Below are positions 45,794-59,155 of a stretch of 64,000 bases of DNA, in pieces. The stretch's first letter is position 1. Every line of letters starts with the position of its first letter. The translations under genes were made by a program, and so were the position numbers. Below the pieces are notes generated by a model. The model worked only from the letters and a program-made list of their open reading frames with translations, was not told the DNA's origin and ran no database searches. The stretch is taken from contig OX359246.1 of the NCBI GenBank assembly GCA_947179485.1, forward strand, positions 70,707,508 to 70,771,507, read 5' to 3'. The stretch comes from Allacma fusca. Taxonomy: Eukaryota > Arthropoda > Collembola > Symphypleona > Sminthuridae.

Positions 45794-48700
45794 ATGAATG
45801 CAACTACGAAAGTGAAACTGAAGGATATTACACCGAATCTGAGCTGTCCGTTGTGCAAGGGGTATTTCGTGGATGCCACCACCATTATTGAGTGCCTTCA
45901 TTCTTGTGAGTGTCAGGATATTTGTTACAAGTAGTTTTTGAATTTTGTATTTTGAAAAGGGATAATTGAGGGGGTATTTTTTTTAAATTGTGAAAGCTTT
46001 GTGTGAATTTGTGTTATTTTTGTTGATTTCAGTTTGCAAGAGCTGCATCGTGACGCATTTGGAAGGGAGTGAGTATTGTCCGGTGTGTGACGTGCAATTA
46101 CATAGTTCGAAACCGCTGTCCAGCATCCGGTCGGATCAGATGTTGCAGGAAGTTGTGTACAAATTAGTACCTGGCTTGTTTCAAAGTGAGTGTTCAAAAA
46201 CATGAGTTATAAGTAATTTTGTTGAGAAAGTATGACATGTTTAAATTTGTCGATTGATGTCGGGTTGCTGAAAGGGGGATTTACGGGAATAAATGTTTCT
46301 GCAGATATTTTGAAGCAAAATTTGTAAATACGATGCTCGTCCTGTTCTGAGTGTATTTAGTGTGATGGAGTGTGCGTTTTTGAAGGATTTTAATCATTGA
46401 ATTTTGATCAATAGACGAAATGGAACGCCGACGGAAGTTCTACAAAGAGCATCCCAACTCCATTCCGACAACTCAGTTGGACTCGGGCCAAATGTTTAAT
46501 GAGTCATACATTACTTCCGATGATATCATCTACTTGTCACTGGAGTGCCAAACTACCGACGCAGTTGTTATGGTAGGTCGCTATATTTGGCAACAGTAGT
46601 GCTACTTCGATCAGTATATCAGTGGGCTTTAGTTTTTTATGCATTTGTTTAATCTGAGTAGTGATTTGCTAATAAGGTAACTAATTTTGGATGGAATTCC
46701 CACCTGAAATGGCTGTAATTTATAGTTGTGGTTCGCTCGTATATGTTTTTATAAATTTGTCGGAGTGAGTATGGTTAAGCAGTGATTATTGGTGTGATGT
46801 TATTTTAAATGTATGGAATATAAATTATTTATTTATTAATGAGCTTGTATTAATTGGTTTCTATGTTCCGTAGGAGTCAACTAAACGTTACATTAAATGT
46901 CCTGCGGGTGTTAGTGTTGGGATTTTGAAGAGCCTCCTGCAAAACAAATATGATCTCTCGCGTGAAGCTACAATTGACATGATGTATGGAGAACGAATCC
47001 TCCCTGACGACTTTCTCATGATGGACATTGCGTACAAATATTCTTGGACACCGGTAACTAACTTGGTCGAAAAATATCAAATACTTATATTCTACGTAAA
47101 TTAATTAATTCCCACGGCTTGGGATTTAAAATAGTTTAAAGAACGCGTTTTTACTTTTTCATATGAGATTTATCTCTTGAGGCATAAATTATTGCAATGA
47201 ATTATGAAAAGTGTGTTGTAATTAATTTCTCCATGTAATTAATAAAAAATGAATTATTTATTTAGAATGGTAAACACCTTCCAATAACCTTCCGAGTCAG
47301 AGGAAAAACCTCACTGTTCAAGCCGATCGACCAGCCGACAAAGGTGAAGCTGGGTGAGGAGAACAAACCTGTGGTTGAGAAACGAAAGGCTATCAATGCA
47401 AACCGACGTAAATCCTTAGCTAACGCCAAACAGCCTTCGGAATTACCATTGAGCCCGAAAGCCTTGACAAATGGGAAACTAAACGGGAAACCCAATGGTG
47501 CCACTCCGAATACTCAAATTCCCATCCGTGGTCGCCGTAAGAAGAAGTCCCTAGATACAGAAAAGGAGTTAAGTAGACTACGAGCATCAGTTTCTATCAC
47601 AGAATCCAGGGAGAAGGAAGTACAGTTACGGATAAGTGAAAACGGGGTGATGAGTGCTCGGAATGTGGCTTCCGGAGAAGAGAAGATCATTGGAAGTAAA
47701 AGCATTGTTAAAGGACTGCCACCTGAAAGTCCAAATGGAACTAAGTCCTCACATTTGATCATTCCCCAAATAGTCCCAGCGTCTGCGAAGACGCCTAAAC
47801 TGTCCCTAATTCCAACACTGGCACATTCTCCAAAGATCAAACCCAGTACACTCGTCCCACCAATTTCCAGCCCAACGGTCCTCCCTTCTAAAAAATCCTC
47901 AATTTTGGGTGCCAGCAAAACTCCAAGAGTTCCCAGGAAAGCGCCGAAGCCCAAAACGCCTGTAGAGAAGCCTCGTGCCAAATTCAATAAGATTAATAAG
48001 AATATGAACTTAAAGGCTATTACACTAAAGATTCAAGAAGAATTAGAAGCTACTATTAACTATTTCGCTGCAGAAATAACCCCGATCAATGGTAATCCAC
48101 CCCCGAAAAATCCTCAGCCGAAGGAAGGCCAGAAATACCCGGCCGCTACTCTCCAGCCAACGGATTTGCAGATAGCTTCGAAACATCCAAAACCGCCAGC
48201 ATTCAACAAAAGACTTCATCAAACAACCATCATAAACGGGGATGTAAAATTTACAAAAAATGTTCCAACTTCCCCTGCTAAAACCGTACCTCCCGCAGGA
48301 CGCGAATCTCCATCCCAACCCAGTCTAATAGCGTCACCCACAGGTTCACCCCAGAAGACTCCAAAATTCTTTAAATCTCGTCACGTGGAAACTTTGGGTC
48401 CGCAAACCCCGGAGCAGCTACCGAGACTAAGTGTTACCACAAGTACCAGCAATGTCAGCACTATGGTTACCAGTTTCAGTTCTAGCACTATGTCTGGTAG
48501 CAGTTCTACCAATAACCCAAATGGTTCGTTTTTGCATGACACTTTCCAGAAAGCTCCTAATAATAATCTTCTCAAAATTACGGAATCAGAAAATCCACCT
48601 AAAAAAGTGAAACTTGACCAAACGCCTGGTCCAACTCTGTCTTTAGTAACGGGAACTGTGACAGTCCCAAGTCTGGGGGGATCAGCAGTGTCCACAGGTC

Positions 48701-49662
48701 AACAACCAAGTTCTTTCCGGTATCCAGTTGGCTTCGCCAATGGCATACCAATGGGTCTTGTCCCTTTCGTTACAAACAGTTGCTACTCCTCTCCATTCCT
48801 CAGTAACAACCCCAATATAAAGAACATGCCTGTCTTCACTCATCCCTACTTAAACTTTACGGCTGCCTCTCAAGTCCAGTCATTTCCTCCGAACATGACA
48901 ACGAATAGCTTCACTCACGCTCAAGGCTTCAATAGCACCACGCTTATTCTCCCTGGTCCCAGCAACAGCACTCCGAACAAATCCCAAGTGTCTCCAAAGC
49001 AGTCCACTCCGAAATATGATCCTTCTCCGAAGAAGTCACCAGAATTCTCCAAAGTCTTAAGTAAACCTCAATCGGAGTCTGATAAATCTCTGACGGAAGC
49101 TAAAGTCAATGAGAAACCTGGGTATGAGGAGTCGCTTTCCAAAGCTCAAACACTTCTTGCGAAGATTCAAAATTTAGCAGTTAATATTAATGGAAATGGG
49201 AAAAATCCAAGGAAATCCATGTCACCAGCAAAGATTTCCAGGGTTCCATTTCCTAGTAACAATAATAATAATATCCATAGTAGTAATATTAATAACAATA
49301 CTCCAGTCACTACATCTGAAAGTCCCGCTGTTCCTGATGTAAATTCTGGACCACAAGCAACTTCTAGACCCGACTCTAATAGCTCTACTAGTACGAATGG
49401 GGAGTCTAGAACTTCTCCAAATAACTCAAGAACTGAAATCCCAAAAGAACAGAACCAGTTGTCAGATTCTCCCAAATCTGTTGAGGATGTTAAGGCTGAC
49501 TCGAATGTTAACAACAACGACCAAGACACGAATCAAAATTTAGTGGCAAAAAAGGATTCCGCAGTAGTTGAAGATGTGACAAGTGGATCCCCGGCAACAA
49601 CAACAACCACAACTACTGCCACTACTACTGACGTGCAAGAAAATGCTTCCAGCAGTGCCTAA
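45794..49662 (+). CDS. Psc: Polycomb-group RING protein, Psc/Su(z)2/Bmi1/Mel-18 family
   Basis: Five exons (45794-45905, 46033-46185, 46415-46572, 46874-47053, 47266-49662) join in frame, all with GT-AG borders, to 999 residues. Residues 18-56 are a C3HC4 RING (C18, C21, C34, H36, C39, C42, C53, C56) followed by [20 protein letters not shown], the diagnostic PCGF segment after the RING. Residues about 115-225 are the RAWUL ubiquitin-like domain ([27 protein letters not shown]). The remaining about 770 residues, all in exon 5, are Ser/Pro/Thr/Asn-rich and basic in the first third, predicted disordered, with many SPK/TPK motifs and a Thr-rich run near the end. PCGF proteins pair with the Ring1/Sce E3 subunit in PRC1, which ubiquitinates H2A and compacts chromatin in the nucleus. 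Vertebrate Bmi1/Mel-18 lack such a tail, whereas fly Psc and Su(z)2 have one that compacts chromatin; this gene therefore looks fly-like. Orthology to Psc versus Su(z)2 is not resolved. Confidence 0.93.
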
Positions 49663-52600
49663 AACTTGTTCTTAGTCTAAAAGTGTAACAAAATAGATAT
49701 TTCACATATTATTTTTCCTTACCTCATTTAAAATCCTATATTTTATGTAACTTCTTTGATTCGCTGTTGAAATCATATATTTCGGTATTATTATTGTCGA
49801 TCCGTACGAATAATGCGTAAGGATGTGCTCATTTGAAAAACAAAATGTATTTTAATGCTTTAACACCTATTGTAATAATTTTGTTCAATTTCTGTAGCAA
49901 ATACGTCTTGCTAGTTTTGCAATTTTAATGATAATTTGTTGCTATTATTATTACCGTCGTTATTTTACTTTAGATACTATTATTTCATCAAAATGTTATA
50001 TTTTTCATTCTGCTTTCAATTCCACTTTAATTTTATATTTCTTTCGAAAATAATATTGACTTGAGATTTTATTGTCGTCATATTATTTTCTGTGCATGCA
50101 GCATGCCACATTTTCTAGAATATTTTCTTCAGTTTTATACTTGTTGTTATATTTTTTCCCAAATCTTACACTCGCTTTTATAAATAGTTACTTGATCCAG
50201 ATGTCCCCAATGAACATTGTTACGCAGTTAATGAGACACATTTATCTAATAATTTTAAAAATTTCGGAGAAGTACTTTTAAATATTTGTGTAAATATGGC
50301 CATATTTAGACAATATATAAATACTAGATGTAGAAAATGTAAGAGACAAGAGACACAGGGTATTTAAACTAATTCGTTTAAAAAATTCAATTCTTGCAGC
50401 TTTGTACAGAGGTGTAAATTTGAAGCTTAGAGTAGTACAGGAAGTACCGCCTTAATTAATAATTATTATGGAATATATTTAGGAATACACAATTCGACAC
50501 TGGTCCCTTCCAAAGTTTTTATTGCGCGAAACTCGTATCGTTTCTCCGGCTTGGTTCACCCAGCAGATGAGACAATTTCCAGGTTTTTAAAAACTGCCCG
50601 TAAAAATGCACCTTTAAAATATTAGAATTCTCTGGCAAGTTGAAAAATTCCTTCTTATGGGGTTGTGATGATTACACTACCAAAATCCTGGGTGTCATTA
50701 GTTTTAAATATTACAAATGTATACAATTTCCTTTTAAATATCTTAATATGTTGTCTCAAATTTTATGACCACTAGAGTATAGTATTGAAGAGATTTGTAA
50801 ATTCACTCATGAGCCACAACCGTCTGCATTTGTCTTATGTAGAAGGGGAGATTTTAAAATAGATTTACGTTAGCTTCCCATGATCAAGTTGTAAGTTGTC
50901 TCTAATGAATTCCAACGATGTTTAGTTTTATAGTGGAGGGAAATTTTGTCTCAATAATTAGTTTATTGAACTGAATTGTACTTAATGAAATATAGTGTCT
51001 ATATTTTCTCAAATAGTATTATTTCTCTTTTTGATCTGAAAGGGACCTGTGTATAGTCTTTTTATTACTCAATATCTAATTTGTATTTAGGTTAGTAATA
51101 TTTGTTGAATTTCCGTAATTACGTCACTCTATACCCAAGCTTACTCCTGTAAAAGTACTAGTAGTAATTATTGTAGTTAATAATTATATATTTAAGACCT
51201 TCTATTCCCAGTTTCTATTATTTTTTTAACGAAATCCATGATACATAATTATACTTGAAATTTTACGCTGAAATAGGAATAGTAGAAATTGTAAGGGAAG
51301 AAAATGGGATTTTGTCATTAGGGCAGGATATTTTTGATGAAAATGTGAAGGTACTGCTGAGTTAATTCCGCTCTGGCAGTGTACCTTATATATGGGAATT
51401 GATATGACCGAACAAATTATATGAATATTAATTATTGCAGAAAAACTGGAAAATGCAAAGATACAAAATATGATACCTTAAACCATAGAATTACTACCGT
51501 TCCCATATGCTCAATATATAAATGCTATTTATGAAGTGAAATAAATAAACGATAAACCAGTAATAATTATCATTATACTCGAAATGGTTTAAGAATTTAA
51601 ATTTTGCGCTCATTTTTTTCACACTAAATTTAAGTCCCCAAAATTCTTTGGAAATCATTCAGTAATTTGTAACGCTATTATGGACAGTTGAAGGAATTTT
51701 TTTCGGAAATAGAAATTTGTGTTTCCCACAATTTCGAAACAATTAAGAACCTTTTCCAATTTTCCAACGTCGAAATGTATTTTCGATTAAATATACGAGG
51801 ATGCGTTCTTTAAGACACAAACACACCTAGAGATGGCGCTCACGTGGTAAAATTTACGCCAAGCGTCGTTTTATTTACATTTCAAGACTTAAACCTGGGC
51901 TTTGGAGGATTGGTCCTAATTTAATCTACAGTATTAAAAATGTGAGTGGCTTCCAGGGTGAAATTTGTTTATGCGCTCAACTATGGGTAACAAATATGCG
52001 AGTAAAATTTTAATTATGAAAAAATGAGATATTTGGAGCAAAGTTGTCCCGCGTGAATTTTTAGTGAAAAAATTGTCAAGGATTTCGCATAAATCTTTCG
52101 ACATAAATAAAGGAGTTTATTTTGCATCATTTAGCGTCGTCTCGTTATAAAATAATTAACTGGAGGTTTTTATGGGAAACTGGAGGGATTCTATTTTGTA
52201 CATTTTATAAGAATTATTATTGTTACCTATCGTTAAAATACATACACAATAGGGCCACTGTAGCTATAATATAGCAATATTCAACTCCACAGCCGTATTG
52301 GCACCAACATCACTTTTTTTTAAACTTAACCGCTCAAATTTTTATTTAGTTTTGAGCAAACGGATTTTCTTGTGAATAAATGTGTCTACAATAATTATTT
52401 TCCACGTTATTCAAACCTCGTATAAAATTTGGTCACCCCTCTGCTTGTATCTATTGTTTTTCGCAGAAATGTTTTTTGTCTCACTACACAAGAAAAAAAG
52501 CTCTCGTCACAAAATGTATTTTATAACTAAAAAAATCCGTATATTTGACGCAACAGCCCCGTTCCTGGGAATCCTTTTTTGAACACGTATAGCTCTTGTA

Positions 52601-53048
52601 AGAAGCTCTGGCTTGCAATGTTTGTGCTTGCAAATTATCAATTAAAATTTGTAGTACATGGATGTTTTCAAGGAATTTACATTTGCATTTGGGTTTGCTC
52701 AGACCAATGTGGAAAGCTCAATTGTTGGGTTGGGGGTTTGCACTAGCACGTGCTTTTTTGTCTTTTCCTGGAATGACAAAAAATTATATTATTATTAACA
52801 TTTATTCCTGGCCTTCATATTTATAAGGAATGGTTGACAACTGTGACGGGAAAAATTGACCTGGGTCAATGAAAATAATTTTTACAATTTGACAGACAAT
52901 TGCTTCAAAGTGGGGGGAGGGGCTTGAATATTTGACTGGTCACTTGTCCAGTAGAAAGAGAGAAGGTAGGCAGTAGGATTGAGCTACCCTATTTTTAAAA
53001 CTCCAGTAGGGTGGCTCGTATGGGTTGGAAATCTTGTAGAATGTGATA
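49663..53048. other. 3' flank of the Psc-like gene and intergenic DNA
   Basis: Strongly AT-rich after the stop. Several AATAAA words occur (for example around 51,541) but the true end of the transcript cannot be fixed. No gene is supported here. Confidence 0.5.
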
Positions 53049-56000
53049 CTAGGTTTTTGTACAATTTGGAGGAAGTATTACCCTTTGCCAGGTAAAAACG
53101 TGATGGACCATGGCACATCCTCCGAAGATGATGGCGGTGCCGACGCAGGCTGAGGCAATGAGGGCGGGTGGGGAGAAGCTCAAATGCGTGAACGTGTACA
53201 GAACTATGGCGCATAGAAATAATGGTATGGACAGAAAGAACCCGCCGATGGCTACCCCTCGAACCACCGTCACTTTCTGGAGGAAGCTCGTCGTCCCGGG
53301 AGTACCTGTTACACAGATGGGCAAAATTTTTAGGACAATTTTCAGGCATTGATTTTAAAAACAGTTGTAAGATTTTAAGTATTAGGGAATTATTTTTAAT
53401 AGAGCCATCCTTACCGTTGGCAGCGAAGAAATACTGAGCAGAGCAGACTAAAAGAACACACAAGTTTATGGACAAGGACATGGCGGTTAGACACAGCGTG
53501 ACTTCATACAGAAGACCGAGTTCTCCGCTGGCTGTAAATTAGGCAAACAAAATCGAGCATGAGTTATGACGCTCTATTTTTGATTTTAGGTAAATTTTGG
53601 GTAAATATTGGACAAACTTTAGTTAAATTTTGGGGAAATTTTGGTGGAAATTTTGACGAATTTTGGGAGAATTTTTGGGAAATTTTTGGGAAATTTTTGG
53701 GAAATTTTTGGGAAATTTTTGGGAAATTTTTGGGAAATTTTTGGGAAATTTTTGGGAAATTTTTGGGAAATTTTTGGGAAATTTTTGGGAAATTTTTGGG
53801 AAATTTTTGGGAAATTTTTGGGAAATTTTTGGGAAATTTTTGGGAAATTTTTGGGAAATTTTTGGGAAATTTTTGGGAAATTTTTGGGAAATTTTTGGGA
53901 AATTTTTGGGAAATTTTTGGGAAATTTTTGGGAAATTTTTGGGAAATTTTTGGGAAATTTTTGGGAAATTTTTGGGAAATTTTTGGGAAATTTTTGGGAA
54001 ATTTTTGGGAAATTTTTGGGAAATTTTGGATACAATTTTGGACACAATTTTGGATACAATTTTGGACACAATTTTGGATACAATTTTGGACACAATTTTG
54101 GATATAATTTTGGATACAATTTTGGACACAATTCTGGATATAATTTTGGATACAATTTTGGATACAATTTTGGATACAATTTTGGATACAATTTTGGATA
54201 CAATTTTGGATACAATTTTGGACACAATTTTGGATACAATTTTGGATACAATTTTGGGGAAATTTTGGATAAAATTTTGGGGAAATTTTGGATACAATTT
54301 TGGGGAAATTTTGGATACAATTTTGGGGAAATTTTGGATACGATTTTGGGGAAATTTTGGATACAATTTTGGGGAAATTTTGGATACAATTTTGGGGAAA
54401 TTTCGGATACAATTTTGGGGAAATTTTGGATACAATTTTGGGGAAATTTTGGATACAATTTTGGGGAAATTTTGGATACAATTTTGGGGAAATTTTGGAT
54501 ACAATTTCGGATACAATTTTGGATACAATTTGGGGAATTTTTGGATAAAATTTGGGGAAATGTTGGGTAAAATTTGTAGAAATTTCGGATAAAATTTGGG
54601 GCAATTTTGGGAAAAACTTGGAGAAATTCTGGATAAAATTCGGGAAAATGTTGGATAAAATTTGGAGAAATGTTGGAGAAATGTTGGATAAAATTTGGAT
54701 AAAATTTGGGGAAATTTTAGGGAAATTAATATATATCACATATGTAACCTATTTTAATTATTAAATACAAAACTTCCGAATTTGATTGTCTCACTGTTTA
54801 GGTAATAGTTACTATTGAGATTACTGGAATTAAATAAACTCACCATTGACATGGATGCCACCGGAGGGCCATACATTTTTGAGTAGGAAAATGAGGGAAT
54901 TTAAAGCCAAAAGGAGGGATAGGACTGAGAGTAACGATAGGGACCTGAGGACTCCATGGCGATAAAGAGCCGTTGAGCTGTGAGTTGCATTTAGACTGGA
55001 GCCAGTAACGTTGTTATTACTCGTGGGATTGGTAATGTCATTAAGTGGACTCGTGTTACTGGTTGCATTGAGATTCGGAGGGAGATTCACTGGCGAGGAG
55101 AAGTAAATGCTACCGTTGTTTGTAGGTTTGTCGTCCTTCCTTGAGATCCTGGAAGTGTCCAGGAACAGTCGGGAGTTGTGTACGGATGGGTACGCTGGGT
55201 CTAAAATACCTGAAAATTATCAAAACAATCCGGCTGTTGTATTATTTCATGGTCAAAAATTAATCATACATAGTTACAACAAAGGTAGATAATGCAATGA
55301 CCCGATGGGGTCAAATCAATCAGGGGGATTCATTTAACTAAGGAACATATAATCTTCAATAATACATGTTATTTGCCACTGTTTACCTTACAATCTATTT
55401 TTGACCTATTAACTCGACTTTATTTCCATGGATTCACCCCGTGACCTTATTTTCATCTATTTACGCAACGACCTAGTCCTCACAAATTTTCACGACGTCC
55501 TTTTCTTCACATATTTACCCCACGACCCTATTTTCATAAATTTGATCATCATGACCTTACATATATTCAACAATTTAATCCACGAAACTTTATTTTCAAC
55601 TATTTACATAACGATCTAATATTCATTAATTTCACCAGTGACCTTATTTTCAGTAATTTGATCCCCACGACCTTATTTTCAACTATTTACCCCGCGACCT
55701 AATCTTTATCAGTTTACACGACGACCTCTTCCTCACTATTTATTTGATTTTATTCATTAATATTTATTTGATTTTCTTTTCATTTCTTTACCCAGCAACC
55801 TGATTTGCACATATTTAGAACTTCTTATTATCTACTTACCCAACGACTCTATTTTAGAATTTTTATTCAATGACCATATTTTAGCCTTTTTATTCAATGA
55901 CCATATTTTAGCCTTTTTATTCAATGACCGTATTTTCGCCTTTTTATTCAATGACCGTATTTTCGCCTTTTTATTCAATGACCATATTCTAGCCTTTTTA

Positions 56001-56805
56001 TTCATTGGCCGTATTTTCGCCTTTTTATTCAATGACCATATTTTAGCCTTTTTATTCAATGACCGTATTTTCGCCTATTGGTCCAAGCCCCTTATCTTCC
56101 CTTATTGGCAGCACGACCTCATTTTCCCCTATTGACAAAATACCCAAATTTTCATATGTTGACCTAAAACCCTTATATTCCTCTTTTGGCCGCACGACCT
56201 TATCCTCACCTCCTTACCCAACGGCCTTATTATCTCCGACTTACCCAACGACCTTCTTGTCGCCTATTTATCCAATGACCATATTTTCACCCGTTGACCC
56301 AATCTTGTTCATATGTTCCACCATTTTAACCGCACTTTAACCTGACTCTCACGTATTTACCCTACGACCCTATTAACAACTATACACTCTGCCCCCGACC
56401 ATCACCACGCCTATCTATTTACTCCACTGACCGTATTTTCTCCAAAGAAGTCCTTTGGTTGGTCAACCCTTGTTCTAAAAAAAACTGGTCTAAACGTACG
56501 CAACTCTAGTGGTACATGCATTTAGTACTCCCTCAACAAATACATATTACACTTCAATGCTCAGCCAATAATAAATCCGTCGAATTTAAACTTGTGACAC
56601 TAATAAATAAAAGGAAGTCCTTACTGTGACTATGAGAATGGTGATGAGTAGGTGGGCCCTCGAGGAACCTGGTCGGGTCGTTGATTGATTGGTGGAGGTG
56701 ATGGAGGGAAGTGTCTGCGGAATGTGAGGAGCTCGTGAGTTGATGCGGGGACTGAAGGGGCACCCCCGTTGACCCGTAGTGACTTATCGAGTGCTTCAGC
56801 ATCTT
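53049..56805 (-). CDS. Four-pass membrane protein (possibly TMEM221-like); 5' end not found
   Basis: Minus-strand exons 56805-56625, 55209-54844, 53531-53415 and 53305-53049 join in frame (junction codons AGT, GCC, GGT) into at least 306 residues ending in a stop at 53049-53051. A His/Ser-rich N-part (HHHSHSHS) and an Asn-rich stretch with several N-x-S/T sequons precede helix 1 (SLSLLSVLSLLLALNSLIFL). Helix 2 is around LYEVTLCLTAMSLSINLCVL, helix 3 GVAIGGFFLSIPLFLCAIVL, helix 4 ALIASACVGTAIIFGGCAM, then a short tail VFTWQRVILPPN. The topology resembles TMEM221/Jiraiya-type four-pass proteins, but this is a tentative recollection. The start codon is uncertain: the first exon begins at a splice acceptor, with a Met at its second codon. 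The introns are loaded with minisatellites (53,665-54,730 and 55,410-56,440). Confidence 0.65.
53665..54026. repeat. 11-bp minisatellite GGGAAATTTTT, about 33 copies
   Basis: Nearly perfect head-to-tail copies of an 11-bp unit inside an intron of the four-pass membrane gene. Because 11 is not a multiple of 3, all frames of both strands stay open and yield long repetitive but meaningless translations. Confidence 0.97.
54027..54254. repeat. 12-bp minisatellite GGATACAATTTT, about 19 copies
   Basis: Directly follows the 11-bp array. Units alternate between GGATACAATTTT and GGACACAATTTT with occasional GGATATAATTTT. Confidence 0.95.
54255..54730. repeat. 23-bp higher-order repeat decaying rightward
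   Basis: About ten copies of GGGGAAATTTT joined to GGATACAATTTT, i.e. one 11-type and one 12-type unit fused, then increasingly divergent GGATAAAATTT-like units to about 54,730. Confidence 0.9.
55410..56440. repeat. 27-bp-family minisatellite, perfect core at 55,846-56,078
   Basis: Core unit TTTTTATTCAATGACC followed by ATATTTTAGCC or GTATTTTCGCC (27 bp) repeats about eight times. On both sides degenerate units of the form TTTACCCAACGACCTTATTTTC extend the array to about 1 kb, inside the first visible intron of the four-pass membrane gene. Confidence 0.9.
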
Positions 56806-58740
56806 CTGCAACCAAAAAATAATTCCGTAGATTCTCTCCTCATAATACTCAATTCCCCTCAAATAAACGTTATTTTAATTCCACACATTTTACCCCAACA
56901 GCCTCAAATCTTTACCAACACATCCACAAACCTATCAATTACCCTTAAGTGGTTGGGATTACAATTTGAGCCAGAGATGAAAAAGATACTAATATTTTGA
57001 CGGCTTGAAAAAAGCGTATGCCATGAGGGAAATTCTTTTTATTCCACATGGCCTCAGATCAAGTGATACATCTCTCCCTCCTTAATTTAATTTAAACTAT
57101 TTTTACAGTATAACAGGATTCTATGGGTCTTTTATGACCCCCCCAAAAAAAAAATTTTTGATACACTGATTTTACTGCAGGATTCTCAAATTGCCCCAAA
57201 AATTCTCATTCATTCGTTCCCTTCCCACGCTGGACCCCTCCACATCTCCCAATTCCCTTAAAAACGTGTCTACATGACAAAATCCCCATAAACGCTCATG
57301 TTCAAGGGCCATTATTAAAGATAAACATTTTTTATCTCATGTTTTATTGGGATGCAATTACTCCTTGCCGGGACGGACAGCAGAGCTCATCTGGGGAACA
57401 CTACACAGATGCAGTAATCACACTGGACTCATGGGATGATTTGGTCATTCGAAAGATCTCTCACACCAATCTCACAGTCTAAAGTTTACCCGTGGCATAA
57501 ACATCTCCCTTTTTAAAATTATCTTCTCTGGCGACACACAAAAAAAATCACCGAAAAATTTCACTGCACCCAAAAATTAATTTTTATTCTTCAGAATTTT
57601 TTCAAAGCGAAAAAAAAAGAATATTAAATTTTTTTTTGAGAAGGGGGGGGAGGTCTTTACAACGAAATTTGACTGTATTTAAACTCCCAGATGGAAGATC
57701 TCTGTCAAGAGCCATGTCATACAGGATCGTAAGACGAGACTCCTAGTCCAGACCCTGGCTATCGGAATGCAGACAGTCAAATATGAAACCATCCCAGCCA
57801 CATGTGGTCCCATAAAAACACCCATATTTTCATATACAGTGGATTATTCTGTAAATTCCCCTTAACTCTGGCTCCTTCCAAAAAAAATTTTTTTTTTCCA
57901 ACAAATCCTCCCTCATGGTCTTTTTTGAGCATTTGCGCAGACTTTGGAGTCATTTTAATTTTTTTTTTAAGAAAAACATCATTGGTAATTTTTAAGGAGC
58001 TTTAGAAACAATATGGGGCTCAGATAGGATTTAATATCTGGCCGCGGAGTAAAATATCCTGTGATCCAATTTGTTTTTTTTTTGGGGGGGGAAGGAAAAA
58101 TAAATATGTATAGGGAAATGTAATGGAAGGAGCGTATCCTTGTGGACTGAGCTTGGGAAATCAATTTAATCAGAGCAAGTTGTTGAAACGCCCATGTTGG
58201 AGGTGGGCAGATGGGAAAAGCCAAAGGCGAGAGACAGAGCAGGTTCAATGTTACGTCTCGTTTCCCATGTCAGTCTATTGTATTGACAGTTACGAATTAA
58301 TACAACCATTTACAATTTAGTACGCCTCCGTCGGGGAAGAAAAAAAATACGAGACTGCTATTGACACCCATTGACAAAATGATTTAATCTTGTCCCAAGA
58401 GTCACTCTCAATAACACTTGTTCTCAAACTGGTCTGGCTGCGTCAGTCAGGATGGTTCAGGCTCAAAATTTTAAAGTCTTTTTTTTTTTTGCAATAATTC
58501 CAAAACAGATGAATTTAATACAAGGGGGATGACTGGGACAAATTCGTTACAATTTTCAGGTTCAAATTGGGCTGCAGTTTTTTCAAAATTTTCTTCAAAG
58601 AAATTTTTCATTTCGAAATGCTTCACCCATTGGCAATACTCTTGCGGGAAATTTTTCGGGGAATTTTCCAAAATTTTACGCTTGCAGTGGGGACACATTT
58701 TGGAAGCGGATTTTCAAGGGTATTGTTTTGAAGAAGGACT
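56806..58740. other. Gene-free stretch
   Basis: AT-rich sequence with A- and T-homopolymer runs; no convincing upstream exon of the four-pass membrane gene was found here. Confidence 0.4.
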
Positions 58741-59155
58741 TTTTAAGGTAATATTTTGAAAGGGTATTTGGAAGGGTGGGAATTTCAACGGGGGTTTTAA
58801 GGACAGAATTTTGGAGGAGAATGTTTTAAGGTTAACATTTTAAGGGGCATTTTTTAAGGGTAACATTTTGAAGGGGTTTTTAAGGGTAAAATTTTGGAAG
58901 GGAATGTTTCAAGGGGAATTTTTAAGGGTAAAATTTTTAAGGGGACGTTTTAAGGGTAATGTTTTGAAGGAGAATTTTTACAAGGGTAAAATTTTCTAGT
59001 GGGATTTTTAAGGGTAAAATTTAAGGGTAATTTTTTAAGAATAACGTTTTGAATGGGACTTTTTAAGGGAAAAATTTAAGGGCAATTTTTAAAGGTACCA
59101 TTTTGAATGGGCTTTTGAAGGATAAAATTTGGAAGATGTATTTTAAGGGTAAAGT
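58741..59155. repeat. Degenerate TTTTAAGGGTAAAATTTTG minisatellite
   Basis: Words AAGGGTAAAATTTT and GAAGGGGAATTTTTAAGG recur irregularly at 20-45 bp spacing, about 14 times. Confidence 0.75.

Noticed and set aside
47514-49529. Minus-strand frames of 90-157 codons
   Set aside because: Shadows of the long Psc-like exon 5.
53559-54739. Open frames of 180-391 codons on both strands
   Set aside because: They are translations of the 11-, 12- and 23-bp minisatellites, open in every frame because the unit contains no stop; they overlap each other and give only repetitive peptides.
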